In this document: in pieces, positions 12,054 to 22,518 of the stretch | How the letters are laid out: the number at the start of each line of letters is the position of its first letter | Position numbering within the stretch: position 1 is the stretch's first letter | NCBI GenBank assembly: GCA_029448655.1 | Contig: JACCLO010000005.1 | Coordinates: 3,472,001-3,536,000, forward strand | Direction of reading: 5' to 3' | DNA: 64,000 nt | Origin: Wolfiporia cocos | Taxonomy: Eukaryota; Basidiomycota; Agaricomycetes; Polyporales; Phaeolaceae | The notes under the pieces: model-generated | Database searches by the model: none | Seen by the model: only the letters and a program-made list of their open reading frames with translations | Told to the model about the DNA's origin: nothing | Program-made: the position numbers and the translations under genes

Positions 12054-12505
12054 TGTCACAGAATGCTCTGAGGCATCACCCTGCTTATTTACAGGTTAAT
12101 AACAGGCTTTTTGCATTGTACATGACCCCCTGTCCCCTTAGCGCCCATTCTCGTCATTCCCATTACACCAGCAGCACCTGGCACCTGACCAGTAGATAGT
12201 CACATGTGCCTGAGGGTAGATGTGTGCTCACTCTACTCACATGATGGTCACTCCCTTGTCACTGACACAAACTTCACCTTGCGTTGCACTACAAACAAGG
12301 GAGAGCCTAAGGCACCAGCTAGAGGCCTTGTTGATATTGTAAGGTGTAGCGTATCAGGCAAGGGGTCAACGAAGTCCCTATGTCACAGCAATGCCGGGCA
12401 CTCAGACAAGCAGGTAGTAAGGATGTAGTAGGGACATGCCCCAGGGTGACATTACTGAGTCTGAGGCAGTAAGGCCTCAGACATAGGTATATATACATGT
12501 GTGGG
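12054..12505 (-). repeat. LTR-derived sequence, family G type, incomplete
   Basis: Begins TGTCACAGAATGC next to the protease remnant and carries the tctgaggcagtaaggcctcaga palindrome and tatatatacatg. It stops at 12505, where a fragment of LTR-B starts. Its remainder is not found in the window. More than one LTR may be fused here. Confidence 0.5.
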
Positions 12506-12575
12506 TGACACAAACAAGTTGTGGGACTCACTCTATAACCTTATAGACGACTTTGAAGTAGTTGTCGGAGGTTGG
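12506..12575 (-). repeat. 70-bp fragment of LTR-B, reverse
   Basis: Starts TGACACAAACAAGTTGTGGG and matches the first 70 bases of the reverse LTR-B at 14812-15508 except for one extra T. It stops where the forward 5' LTR of Ty3-A begins, so the two make an inverted LTR-B junction. Confidence 0.8.
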
Positions 12576-13258
12576 TGTCACAGATTTGGGACATGCCACT
12601 ATTTTTCCCGTATTTTTACCTATTTATCTGGTATTTCTACGATCTTGTAGACATTTACGCTGCTAAGCGCCCGTCTACACGTACACGCAACCAAACAACA
12701 CGCACACAACGCGGTATACGTCCACCTGACATAACACGTTCGTACGCGTCAATGACTCAGCGGACTAACCTCCGGTGTCACGCACCTTACTCATATCCCA
12801 ATACCGGGCTATGTCAATACAATTGGATAAGTGGCCCGCTCGTTATCACATGCCAATGCCCTTACGATTACTCATATCCTGATACCGGTATATAAGAATC
12901 ACATGCATGGCTTACTAACGTAGCTACAGCCACTTCCACAACATGGACCTACGGTCCAAACAAATGTTCTTACTGGTGCGGCCATTACCGGCGCACATGG
13001 TCTATTGTAGTTTACGACTTAGCTGTATTAGTTATGTCTGCGCGCAGACCGTCTTCATGTTTGGCTCCCTTACTGGTAACCAAACAAAGCATGTATATAA
13101 GTAGGGCTATCACTGCGGATAAGCCTTAGATTTGTTCTCTGCTATCGCATAGTCACATATCATCTCTACTGCGCTTACAAGCTTCCTCACCAACCCCCGA
13201 CAACTACTTCAAGTCGTCTATAAGGTTATAGAGTGAGTCCCACCACTTGTTTGTGTCA
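12576..13258 (+). repeat. 5' LTR of Ty3-A (LTR-B)
   Basis: TGTCACAGATTTGGGACATG to CTTGTTTGTGTCA, 683 bp. Promoter-like catgtatataagtagg near 13090, then the self-primer segment agatttgttct (13128-13138). It holds internally repeated motifs (actcatatccc...ataccgg twice). Confidence 0.9.
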
Positions 13259-14277
13259 TAAGAACAAATCTCCCCCTACCCCCGCCCTTGCGCTTGCGCT
13301 TGGGTCTGAGTTTCTATCCTACAGGGGTATATTACTCGTTGCCGCGCACATCCCTACTCCTGACAAGGAGTTTGGGATGAGATTTGAGATCTGGGGGATA
13401 CATCGCCTTCCTCGGCAGAGGAATGGCAACCAGGGAAGCCACACCGCCTTTTTAGGCAGGAGGCCTACCTAACCCGGACCTCAGGGTTAAGAGGAGGCGG
13501 CTATTCCTGAAAAGGTCTAGCTGCCAGCGGTTGAGACCCGCCTGTGGAGAATAAGGGACGGTCTGCCTGTGTGCGCCCAACCCCCTGCCATGGCAAGCCT
13601 TGCTCAGGGCCCCATCGCTATCCACAGGGTCATCATTATGATGGCATGGGAATCTTCCAAAGCCGCCTCCCAGGCGTAAGGGACCTGCTTTGAACCCGTT
13701 ATGGGAAAAGCAGTGAGGGGGGTGACGTAAAAAATCACCCTGCCATAGGTCACTCGCGGTAGCCAACAGCATAAGTCCTCCGGGCAGCTCGGCGTGCGAG
13801 CATGGGTCAAACCGAGTTGGGGCCCCATCAGAAGAGAACCGCGTAGCCCACTCCTCCGGGATGTGGAGCGCTGGTTGCTCGCGATCTTTGATCGATGATG
13901 GTTTTTTAGCCCTGATGTGACACCCATGTGGCTCAAGACGGCAACCTCATTGTTGAAGCATGGACAGGCTAAGGGATGTAAAATCCCAGCCACTTTCCGG
14001 CATCGTCCCTCCGGGGCGGTGTCGTGTATCCGAATCCCAATCATCTGACCCAGGAACCGGCCTGGCAGTCAGCAAGTCTACCCCTGGAGTCGGCGCCTCT
14101 GACCGTTAGGGTCATGCGAATATCCGCGCCGTCTCGGCACAGGGTTTGCGCGCAACATAAGAGTAATTATGCCCCGTAGTACACCTTCTTTGCTCCTGAA
14201 AAGGAGTTCACTACCCTACCTTACATAATCCCTTCTATTCCTGTTCTTGGACGTATCACTGGGAAACTTCGTTTCTC
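13259..14277 (+). other. Structured 5' leader of Ty3-A
   Basis: About 1 kb without a convincing gene, GC-rich and full of short inverted repeats. It contains CCCAGGCGTAAGGGACCTGC (from 13669), shared with the Ty3-M leader, and TCCTGAAAAGG at 13505-13515 and 14194-14204, a motif that also precedes gag in Ty3-M. Likely roles are packaging or translation control (inference). A 146-codon antisense frame at 13604-14044 has no supporting similarity. Confidence 0.5.
13261..13271 (+). promoter_or_regulatory. Primer binding site of Ty3-A, self-priming
   Basis: AGAACAAATCT starts 3 nt inside the LTR and is an exact 11-nt reverse complement of agatttgttct at 13128-13138, about 35 bp after the LTR TATA box. 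This matches the Tf1/sushi mechanism, in which the 5' end of the element's own RNA primes minus-strand synthesis. Confidence 0.75.
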
Positions 14278-14811
14278 ATGAAGGCTGCACTTTCTAGAAT
14301 CATGCCCCGCGTTACCCGTCGCACCCGTGGCTCCTTCACAGCCCCTTACGTCAAACCGGCAAAGCGGTCTCTTCTCAGCCGCATCGCCACCGACGACATT
14401 CCTCGGGCAGAGGACGTCACTTACACCCTTCCTGTAAAGGAAGACTACACCGGGAGACTCCATCTTTGGGAGATTCCCGTCCACATGCCAAAGCACATTG
14501 CTGAGGCAGGGAAACCCGCTCCTCGACCTCCTAAGCCAGTTCCGCTTACCAAGCGTATCTGGACGGAAGAAGAGAAGCTAGCGCAGTCCATTACCGCCAT
14601 GGAAGGTCTCCTGGAACTCCGGGAGATCAACAAGCTCAAGCTCGCCCGCGATAAGCTGAATAAGCGAATCGCCGCCAAACAAACCGCCAAGGAAGCCAAG
14701 CAAGCAGCTTCTTCACTGGCCCTCCGCCTCTCCAGTCCGGCGGCCAGACCTCCTGTCCCGGCCAACCATCAGATTCTCGACCCTTCCCTTGTCTTCGGGA
14801 AAAAGAAGCCT

Positions 14812-15508
14812 TGACACAAACAAGTTGTGGGACTCACTCTATAACCTTATAGACGACTTGAAGTAGTTGTCGGAGGTTGGTGAGGAAGCTTGTAGGCGCG
14901 ATAGAGATGATATGTGACTATGCGATAGCAGAGAACAAATCTAAGGCTTATCCGCAGTGATAGCCCTACTTATATACATGCTTTGTTTGGTTACCAGTAA
15001 GGGAGCCAAACATGAAGACGGTCTGTGCGCAGACATAACTAATACAGCTAAGTCGTAAACTACAGTAGACCATGTGCGCCGGTAATGGCCGCACCAGTAA
15101 GAACGTTTGTTTGGACCGTAGGCCCATGTTGTGGAAGTGGCTGTAGCTACGTTAGTAAGCCAGGCATGTGATAACTATATACCGGTATCGGGACATGAGT
15201 AATCATAAGGGCATTGGCATGTGATAACGAGCGAGCCGCTTATCCCATCGTACTGACATTGCCCGGTATTGGGATATGAGTAAGACGCGTGACACCGGAG
15301 GTTAGTCCGCTGAGTCATTGACGCGTACGAGCGTGTTATGTACGTGTTGTTATGACGGGTGGACGTATACCGCGTTGTGTACGTGTTGTTTGGTTTAGTG
15401 TACGTGTAGACGGGCGCTTAGCAGCGTAAATGTCTACAAGGTCGTAGAAATACCAGACAAATAGGTAAAAATACGGGAAAAATAGTGGCATGTCCCAAAT
15501 CTGTGACA
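14812..15508 (-). repeat. Solo LTR-B (reverse) inside ORF0
   Basis: TGACACAAACAAGTTGTGGG to CCCAAATCTGTGACA, TSD AGCCT (14807-14811 and 15509-15513). It is the same LTR family as Ty3-A itself, so a relative of Ty3-A was active after Ty3-A inserted. Confidence 0.9.
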
Positions 15509-15584
15509 AGCCTCTCCAAGCATGCGCGCAAGTTATTCCCATGCTAGAAGGCACCCTCACTCGACTCACGCCTCTCGCCAACCA

Positions 15585-16135
15585 TGTCACAGACTTTCTC
15601 TATGCAGGTCTGGACTCCCTCGCTATAGGATGCACGGGCGGCGCTAGGCGTACGTCGCCCCTCTGCGCTGTAGTTACCTCCACGTCAGCTCCCAGAGTAT
15701 GTAGGTCACCTGACTGATACGGTTAGCGCTGTAGGGTAGCGCGCGCCTCAGGTACTGTCACTCATGGTCACACTCTTACATTACTCGTTACCTAGCACAT
15801 GACCCATAGTTACATGGTGCACAGACCAGTAGTTTAGGGCGGTCTCGGTAGTAGACACTAGTGTGTATATAGTACGACGGAATGTGGGCTTACTCCCCAT
15901 TCCTAAGATTCTCGACAATTGGGCATAGCCCCTTTCTTACTCTGTTTTGTGTGCGTCTCTGGCTGGGGGCCCTTCGTCTCTTGCTTGACTGTGTGCCGGC
16001 TCCCTTGGCTGCCTTAGGAGTTCCCTCGCTAGGGATACAGCCGACCGGTCGCCTTTGAGGCTTGTGCACCGCCCTGTAGGGGGTGTAGGGACTCCCCTGT
16101 TGTACAGGGTCCCACAAACAAGTACGTTTGTGTCA
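15585..16135 (+). repeat. Solo LTR, family F (forward) inside ORF0
   Basis: TGTCACAGACTTTCTC to GTTTGTGTCA, 551 bp, TSD AACCA (15580-15584 and 16136-16140). Its 3' end forms the hairpin CACAAAC/GTTTGTG (16113-16119, 16126-16132). Confidence 0.9.
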
Positions 16136-16604
16136 AACCACCCCCCTAATTACCCAGGATTCCATATGGAAAACGACATCCGTTTTCATAATATGGTAGT
16201 AGAATTAGAGGACTTGGTGGATAACGTAAAGGACAGAGCGAGACGGGGGAGGATCACCAATAGAGAGTGGAGAATTATGAAAAAGTACTGTAAACAACTC
16301 GGCAGTATTTCCTTCTCGGATTGGCGTACGGACTTGGCTCGTATCATAGCAGAATGTGTAGCGCTACAAGCTTCATTTGCCTTCGGTGTAACACCACCTG
16401 ACAAGGTGGCAGGGCCCTCAACTACTTCGGTAGAAGAGGATATACTCGCGATTGTATAGTAGAAATACTATCATCTTTTAACTCTGAAATAGAGTGCGAG
16501 TGTGATCTATAACGAAAGTTGCAGCTTTCAAACCAAATCCCTTCTTAAGAATCTAAGACAATAAGTTACCGGAAAACTAATATTCGTCATAAAACAGATC
16601 CACA

Positions 16605-18566
16605 ATGTCTTCCATCTCCTCCAGCAGCCCACCACCCGCTTCCCGTCGCATGCGCCTCCGTTCGGAAGGTCCAGTGACCCCGGTAGCCGGGCCTTCAGAG
16701 ACTCGACCCCTGGTCTCGCTAGAGAACCTAAGCGAGGAAGAGGAAGAGGACGAAGCTGAGGATGCTCCCCCACAAAGGGACTCCCCAGCCAACCCTATGG
16801 GAACTTGTCCGGGTACACCCATCCCCGGGTATCCGCCGGCCCGCTACACCCGACCACTCAGGCCTGTCACCAATCTAGGAATAGAATATTCGGGTCCGTC
16901 TCGCTGTACCAATGATGAGGTCGAAAGAGGGCTCAAGGCCTACCTCCCAGAGGAGGACCAACACAAGGTGGATGCCCCCCTACATGGGGCAATCCTCGAC
17001 GCCGCCGTACAACGAAGTGCGGCAATAACACATGACAAGGTCAATATCCTCGGCCGAATGGTGCACGCCTGCCTGGAGCGAGTCCACAGCAGAGTCGACT
17101 CCCTGGTTGGGCAATCCAGGGCAATCGAACAAATGGCCCAAGACGAACTGCACAAAGCGGTTAGTTCGCTTCGCAACGAGATTGTGTCCACTTTGGTGGA
17201 CCTTGGCAAGGAACTCCAACAGGAGTACACCGCCAAGTTCTCTGAAATGGAGAAACAGTTCCGGGACGAGTACCGGACTCGGATCAATGATCTCGAGGAT
17301 GCGTTCGCCGAGCGCATGGAGAAGGTTGAGGAAGAACTGTGGAGAAGTCGAAAAAACCCCTTCGTTCCCAACCCTCCCGGCATCCGCACACCACCGGAAG
17401 AACCCGCACCGGCCCGTACGACTGAGGCCGCTGCCGCTGCACCACCTGCAGCCACTGCTGCAGCAGCCGTCGCACCGCAGATTCCAGGTCTGCCCCAAAA
17501 CCTGAAAATTCCCCCTCCCCCCGAATTCTCTGGGTCATCTGGAAAGGTGACTGCGCAGGAATGGGTGGAGAAGATGGGCCTGTACTTCGGTACGCTCAGG
17601 GTCTACGACGACCATGACCGTATCACCACGGCCCTCTTCCGCGTCACAGGGGACGCATACAAATTTTTCTCGCCTCTCATCAAGAAGGCAGGAAATGGTG
17701 AACCTCTTGGCACCTGGGAGGATTTCACCAAATCCGTAATGGTGCAATACGGCAAGATGACGGATAAGGAGATCGCGAAGAAGGAAATTTGCGGTTACTA
17801 CGGTACCAAGGGCAAGGAACTCGCAGAATCGAACTATTTCAATTACTGCGAACGGTTCCGGACCCTCGGCCATCTCTCCGAAACCGCCAACGAGACCCTG
17901 GTGTGGGAGTTCACCGAAACACTCCCCGAAAAGGTTAAGGACACCTTGAACGTCCTCGGCAAGAACCCCTTCTTCAAGGCCCCGACCGAAATCGAACCCC
18001 TCATTGACTTCGCTCTGGAAATGTACCAAACGTCATATCCAGACAAGATCAAGGGTTCAATTTTCGAGAAGGCCAGCAAGAAGGACTCAGCCCCTGCCGA
18101 AAAGAAGGAGACGCCCTCCGCTTCTGCAAAGAAGTCGGAGAAAAAGAAGGACAAAGGAAAGGCGCCCGCCAAATCCCCCGCCGACACAGCCAACGCTGTC
18201 TGCACATACTGCAAGCAGTCGGGACATTACTTCAACAAATGTCCTAAGCTTGCGGCAGACAAGGCCACGGGAACGTTCGTGCCTGCCGCTCAGCGGTACA
18301 AACAACAAAGGGCGAAGGATGCAGCTGCCGCGTCTGGAAAGACCACGGCTGCTCCTTCGGGTAGTGGAAAGGGACAGGCTTCTGGCAAGAAGCCGTACTC
18401 GGCGCCCCCCACGGATGGCAAGACGTATTGTGCCCGAACGATCTGGGAAGAAGTAACGGCTGACTCAACATCAGCAGGAACATCGGCCCCCGCCACCACC
18501 GTCGCCAATGTCGGAACCATCTCGGTTCCCCTCGCCCCAACCACACGTCTCGAAGACGTCTTGTGA
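16605..18566 (+). CDS. gag: Gag of Ty3-A
   Basis: 653 residues, open throughout, 145 nt after ORF0. It is the capsid/nucleocapsid protein that forms cytoplasmic particles and binds element RNA. N-terminal third: acidic, Pro/Ser-rich and probably disordered, then helical with charged heptads (about 140-250). An Ala/Pro-rich linker (about 265-300) follows. The capsid-like retrotransposon gag region starts near PEFSGSSGKVTAQEW (about 305) and runs to about 480. A Lys-rich linker leads to one canonical zinc knuckle, CTYCKQSGHYFNKC (about 532-545). The end, PLAPTTRLEDVL, is conserved in related gags, but those continue about 60-80 residues further. Here the continuation is in the +1 frame from 18457 and runs into protease, implying +1 frameshifting or a 1-nt deletion. 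Confidence 0.9.
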   Translation: MSSISSSSPPPASRRMRLRSEGPVTPVAGPSETRPLVSLENLSEEEEEDEAEDAPPQRDSPANPMGTCPGTPIPGYPPARYTRPLRPVTNLGIEYSGPSRCTNDEVERGLKAYLPEEDQHKVDAPLHGAILDAAVQRSAAITHDKVNILGRMVHACLERVHSRVDSLVGQSRAIEQMAQDELHKAVSSLRNEIVSTLVDLGKELQQEYTAKFSEMEKQFRDEYRTRINDLEDAFAERMEKVEEELWRSRKNPFVPNPPGIRTPPEEPAPARTTEAAAAAPPAATAAAAVAPQIPGLPQNLKIPPPPEFSGSSGKVTAQEWVEKMGLYFGTLRVYDDHDRITTALFRVTGDAYKFFSPLIKKAGNGEPLGTWEDFTKSVMVQYGKMTDKEIAKKEICGYYGTKGKELAESNYFNYCERFRTLGHLSETANETLVWEFTETLPEKVKDTLNVLGKNPFFKAPTEIEPLIDFALEMYQTSYPDKIKGSIFEKASKKDSAPAEKKETPSASAKKSEKKKDKGKAPAKSPADTANAVCTYCKQSGHYFNKCPKLAADKATGTFVPAAQRYKQQRAKDAAAASGKTTAAPSGSGKGQASGKKPYSAPPTDGKTYCARTIWEEVTADSTSAGTSAPATTVANVGTISVPLAPTTRLEDVL

Positions 18567-18701
18567 AGAATGCAGCAGCCCCGCAGCGGCTGGGAGCATA
18601 CAGCTCCCCGGAGAAGAGCACCCCTATGACGGGGCTTCACAAGGACCCCTTATCTTGTGGGAAGATAAGGCGGTCTCACGTCACCCGGTATCCCACCTCG
18701 G

Positions 18702-19621
18702 TGACACAGATCTATCCTGTGGGACTCACCTAGTCGCTATCCTGAGGTACTAGGGCGACTAGACGAGGAAGATGGACCCAGTGCAGCAGTTGCTAGTGGA
18801 AGTAGCGCAGCCGCAAACCAGTCGAAGCTTGGGACTACCAATGGTAGTCCACTGGGAGTACCTATGGTACTCCGTGTGTGGGCATTCGAGGTAACGACGA
18901 TAGAATAGAACTGAAGTATGGAGCGCTTGGCTCCTACTTAAATACATGTATGCGGAGAGGTCATGTGCTACTGTATAGTACTACCTTTCCGGGTTATGCG
19001 GCTTTGCCAATGGGCGAAGCTTATTTTATCTATGTGTTTATGATCCTATCTACAATGGCCGTGTGGGCCGGTAATGGCCGCACCAATAGTAAGAGAGGAG
19101 GTTTATTATTATCTTGGATAAACGCGGGCACAGCCCGGGTATTGATGGCCGTAAAGGCCGGACCTATAGCGATATTGCTTTGATGCTAATATAGGGCTAT
19201 TTGGCCGTGTTGCCATTATTATGCGAAGGCGTGGCGCGCCTGAGGTGCCATTGTGATTAAGGGTCTTATGGCGGTGGGAAGCCGTGAAGGCCGACCCAAT
19301 AGTACAAGGCCGCGAGGCACTGTTTGTACATGTGGACATTATTATGCGAGCGTGCCGCACTCGGCCTATCATTATGATCTATGATCTATGACGTGGCTGG
19401 TCTTGCTCTGACGGGCGAGACCATTATGACGTAGCGGTAGTCGACGTGGATGTACCGTAGCGTTATGTAAGCTAGTCATGTGGTTGATAAGCCCAGTTAA
19501 GAGCTTGTCGTGGTGGCAATGGGAGTTAACCCGTAGATAACTTGTAGTTAGACGTATAAATCCCAGGTAAATTGCTATAATCGTAGGAAAAATGCTGTAA
19601 GCCCCAGATAAATCTGTGACA
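18702..19621 (-). repeat. Solo LTR, family L1 (reverse) at the gag-pol boundary
   Basis: TGACACAGATCTATCC to AAATCTGTGACA, 920 bp, TSD CTCGG (18697-18701 and 19622-19626). It contains two adjacent perfect hairpins (18832-18850 and 18855-18873) not seen in other L1 copies. Confidence 0.9.
18832..18873. repeat. Double-hairpin module
   Basis: GGACTACC-aat-GGTAGTCC, spacer actg, GGAGTACC-tat-GGTACTCC: two perfect 8-bp stems with 3-nt loops. A homologous module with the same actg spacer lies at 56021-56063 in an unrelated LTR. Confidence 0.8.
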
Positions 19622-19626
19622 CTCGG

Positions 19627-20008
19627 TATATTTGGCAACTCGGCAATGGACTTTGCCCGGAGGACTCGGACACTAGCTACACGTGCCCCTTCTGTAACAT
19701 ACTTTTATCCTGACCCCACCGCGCTCAAGTTTTTTACTCTGTATAATGTACACGGAAATGATTCTCGAGACAATAATAAATCATTTTCCATCGAAGTAGA
19801 ACTGTGGGTATACGGAAAGAAAGTAAACGCCATGGCATTAATCGACACCGGTGCATCAATAAGCGTCATAGATAAGAAATTAGTCCATGAGGAGAAATTA
19901 GTAACACAAAAACTACCTCTCCTCTGGAGATTCGCAACGCCGACGGTACCTCTAATACCGCCGGTAATATCAATATGGCAGTTAAAGCTTATATGGTGCA
20001 CGAGGAAC
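19627..20008 (+). pseudogene. pol: Protease of Ty3-A (start of Pol), frameshifted
   Basis: Retropepsin-type aspartic protease that releases Pol domains. SFSIEVELWVYGKKV leads to the active site ALIDTGASISVI (DTG). A 1-nt frameshift near 19915-19925 moves the continuation (EIRNADGTSN, matching VTNADGTENV in Ty3-M) into another frame, which is the frame that joins to the RT after the LTR at 20009-20556. Upstream the frame is continuous with the sequence before the L1 insertion (HLG|IFGNSAMDF). Apart from the frameshift the domain looks complete up to the insertion. Confidence 0.8.
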
Positions 20009-20556
20009 TGTCACAAACTTTCTCTATGCAGGTTTGTACTCCCTCGCTATAGGACGCACGCGCGGCGCTAGGCGTACGCCGCGCCTCTGCGCTGTAGCCA
20101 CCTCCGGCGTCTCCCAGATATTGCAGGTCACCTGGTCGCCATGGTTAGCGCTGTAGGGTAGCGCGCGCCTCAGGTACCGTCACTAATGGTCACATTGTTA
20201 CATGCCTTGTTACCTAGCACATGACCCAGTAGATACGGCGCACAGGCCACGTCTTTAGGGCGGTCTCGGTAGTAGATACAAGCATGTATATAATATGACG
20301 AGATGTGGGTTAATACCCCATCTCTTAGATTCTCGACAAATGGTGTATCACCCTTTCTCGCTTACAGCTGTGTGATCTACTGGCCCGGGGCCCATATCTC
20401 GTCTGACTTGACTGTGAGCCGCCGCCGCTATCTCGACGTATGACATGCGTGCATGAGCCTCTGCGTTCAGCGCTGGCGCGGTGCCTTGTAGCCTCGTTGC
20501 AGGCCTGTATGGATCCCCCTGAGCCCAGGGGTCGCACAGACAGTGAGTCTGTGTCA
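20009..20556 (+). repeat. Solo LTR, family F (forward) inside pol
   Basis: TGTCACAAACTTTCTC to GTCTGTGTCA, 548 bp, TSD GGAAC (20004-20008 and 20557-20561). TATA catgtatataatatg near 20284, palindrome GAGATG/CATCTC (20300-20305, 20319-20324), end hairpin CACAGAC/GTCTGTG (20535-20541, 20547-20553). Confidence 0.9.
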
Positions 20557-20561
20557 GGAAC

Positions 20562-22518
20562 ACAAGTCCACCGAGTTCTTGTACGTAATGGACGTACAGA
20601 ATGCGGATGTGATCCTTGGTTACGACTGGTTCCTGAAACATAACCCGGACTTCAATTGGCCGGAAGGAACCTTCGTATACCGATGTACGGAAAAATGCAA
20701 ACATGGCAAACAGGTTTCGATTTCTGAGGAAGAAGACGAAACCGAACCCCGTAACATCTATCAGATCATCAACGACTTTCCAATAGATTTTCTCGGCTTA
20801 GAGGAGCTTGAGAATCCCTTTGTCGCTTGGGTGAGCACCCTTGACAAAGGAACGGAACTCCTTATCGACGCCATTCAGTCGATAACGGAGAAGTCAGACG
20901 ATGAATTCCTGACAGATGCGGATCTCCAGAAATGGAAATCCTTGGTTCCGGAGATATACCAGGAGTTTGGTCCCACGGTATTTTCTCAACGCGCATCCGA
21001 AAGAATGCCCGAACGGAAACCATACGACCACGCCATCGACTTCCCCGATGACGTAGTACTACCGCCCCCGGGAAAGGCATACAAGATGTCTCCCCAGGAA
21101 GCGAACTCGCTAGATCAATGGATTCAGGAAGAATTATGGAAGGGCTACATCCAACATTCGAAATCCCCGATCGCGAGTCCAGTCTTCTTCGTCCCTAAAA
21201 AAGACGGCGGAGCCCGAATGGTGGTTGATTATCAAAATATAAACGACATTACCATTAAAAACAGGTACCCTCTCCCACGCATAGACGAGCTTATCGATAA
21301 GCTTAGCCAGGCTTTGATATTTACGAAGCTCGACTTGCGTTGGGGTTACAACAACGTAAGAATCAAGGAGGGAGATGAATGGAAGACCGCATTCATTACG
21401 CCTAACGGCCTTTACGAAGCTGTAGTCATGTACTTCGGCTTTTGTAATGCACCCAGCACTTTCCAGCACATGATGAACAACATTCTAGGGGACCTTATCA
21501 GAGAAGGAAAGGTCATTGTCTACCTAGACGACATCCTTGTGTTCGGAAACAACCTGTTGGAACACCGTCGTATCGTCAAGCAAGTATTACAAATCTTGCA
21601 AGACAACGACTTGTTCGTGAAGCCTGCAAAGTGCTTCTTCAAACAAAGCAGTATTGAATACCTGGGAATGATCATTTCCAAAGGGAAAGTCGAAATGGAC
21701 CCTAAGAAGGTAGCCGGCGTAATGGACTGGCCTACACCTGCCAAGGTGAAGGACGTTCAGGCCTTTGTTGGCTTCGCCAACTACTACCGTCGGTTCATTA
21801 AGGACTTCTCCAAAGTGGTTAAGCCATTAATCGAACTGTCCAAGAAAAACACGCAATGGAACTGGGGACCCGAACAAGCGGAAGCATTCCAGACCCTTAA
21901 GGAAGCTTTCACATCGGCCCCAATACTCCGGATCCCAGATCAGGAGTCCCTGTTCTGCGTGGAAGCGGATTCATCTGATTACGCAACTGGTGCGGTGCTA
22001 TCGCAATACTCTTCGGAGGATAAGCTCTGGCACCCGGTAGCCTTTTACTCGAAATCTCTATCAGCACCTGAAAGGAACTATGAGATTTACGATAAGGAGT
22101 TGCTCGCAATCATCCGCGCTCTAGAGGAATGGAGACATTACCTCGAAGGACACCCACGCAAATTTGAAGTATGGTCAGATCATCTTAATCTGACGTATTT
22201 CAAATCGGCACAACGGCTTACCCGGAGACAGGCACGTTGGAGTCTTTACCTGACAAGGTTCAACTTCACCATGTGTCACAAACCCGGTAAAACAATGCTC
22301 ACGGCTGATCCTCTGTCACGGAGGCCAGACCATGAAGAGGGGGTGGAACTCGATAATCGCGATCAAATTTTGCTGAAACCGGAATATTTCACGGTTAGGG
22401 CGCTAGAAGCGTCACAGCAGGAGATACAATCAGGCGACGAGGACCTCCTCCGACAAATCCGACAAGCCCTCATGGACGATCAGATTACCAAAGATTACCA
22501 GGAACTACTGAAAAGTGG
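20562..22518 (+). CDS. pol: Reverse transcriptase-RNase H part of Ty3-A Pol
   Basis: Open from the repaired protease junction (HKSTEFLYV, then VILGYDW, the end of protease) through RT and RNase H. RT copies element RNA into DNA: SPVFFVPKKDGG, VVDYQNINDIT, KLDLRWGYNNVRI, FGFCNAPSTFQ and the catalytic box VYLDDILVF (about 21517-21540) are all present. RNase H: FCVEADSSDYATGAVL, NYEIYDKELLAI and VWSDHLNLTYF hold the acidic catalytic residues, followed by HKPGKTMLTADPLSRRPD. The sequence is about as long as the same part of Ty3-M and very similar to it. It ends at 22518 because TRIM-2 is inserted; the frame resumes at 23458. Confidence 0.95.

Larger units (their letters stand above)
14278..16459 (+). 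pseudogene. ORF0 of Ty3-A (pre-gag protein), split by two LTRs
   Basis: Three in-phase pieces, 14278-14811, 15514-15584 and 16141-16459, separated by LTR insertions with TSDs AGCCT and AACCA. The reading frame stays open across both repaired junctions and ends at the TAG 16457-16459. The product would be a basic N-terminal segment, a predicted coiled coil (about residues 98-150, rich in Leu, Lys, Arg and Glu, with INKLKLARDKLNKRI) and a second helical part (EDLVDNVKDRARR...WRIMKKYCKQLGSI). Ty3-M has an ORF of like size, position and pattern. The start could be the second Met (MPRVTRR, 14302), which resembles the MPKAPRF start in Ty3-M. No known domain is recognised; function unknown. Confidence 0.65.

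Noticed and set aside
13604..14044. 146-codon antisense ORF in the Ty3-A leader
   Set aside because: No similarity or motif; the leader is structured and the frame is not present in the Ty3-M leader.
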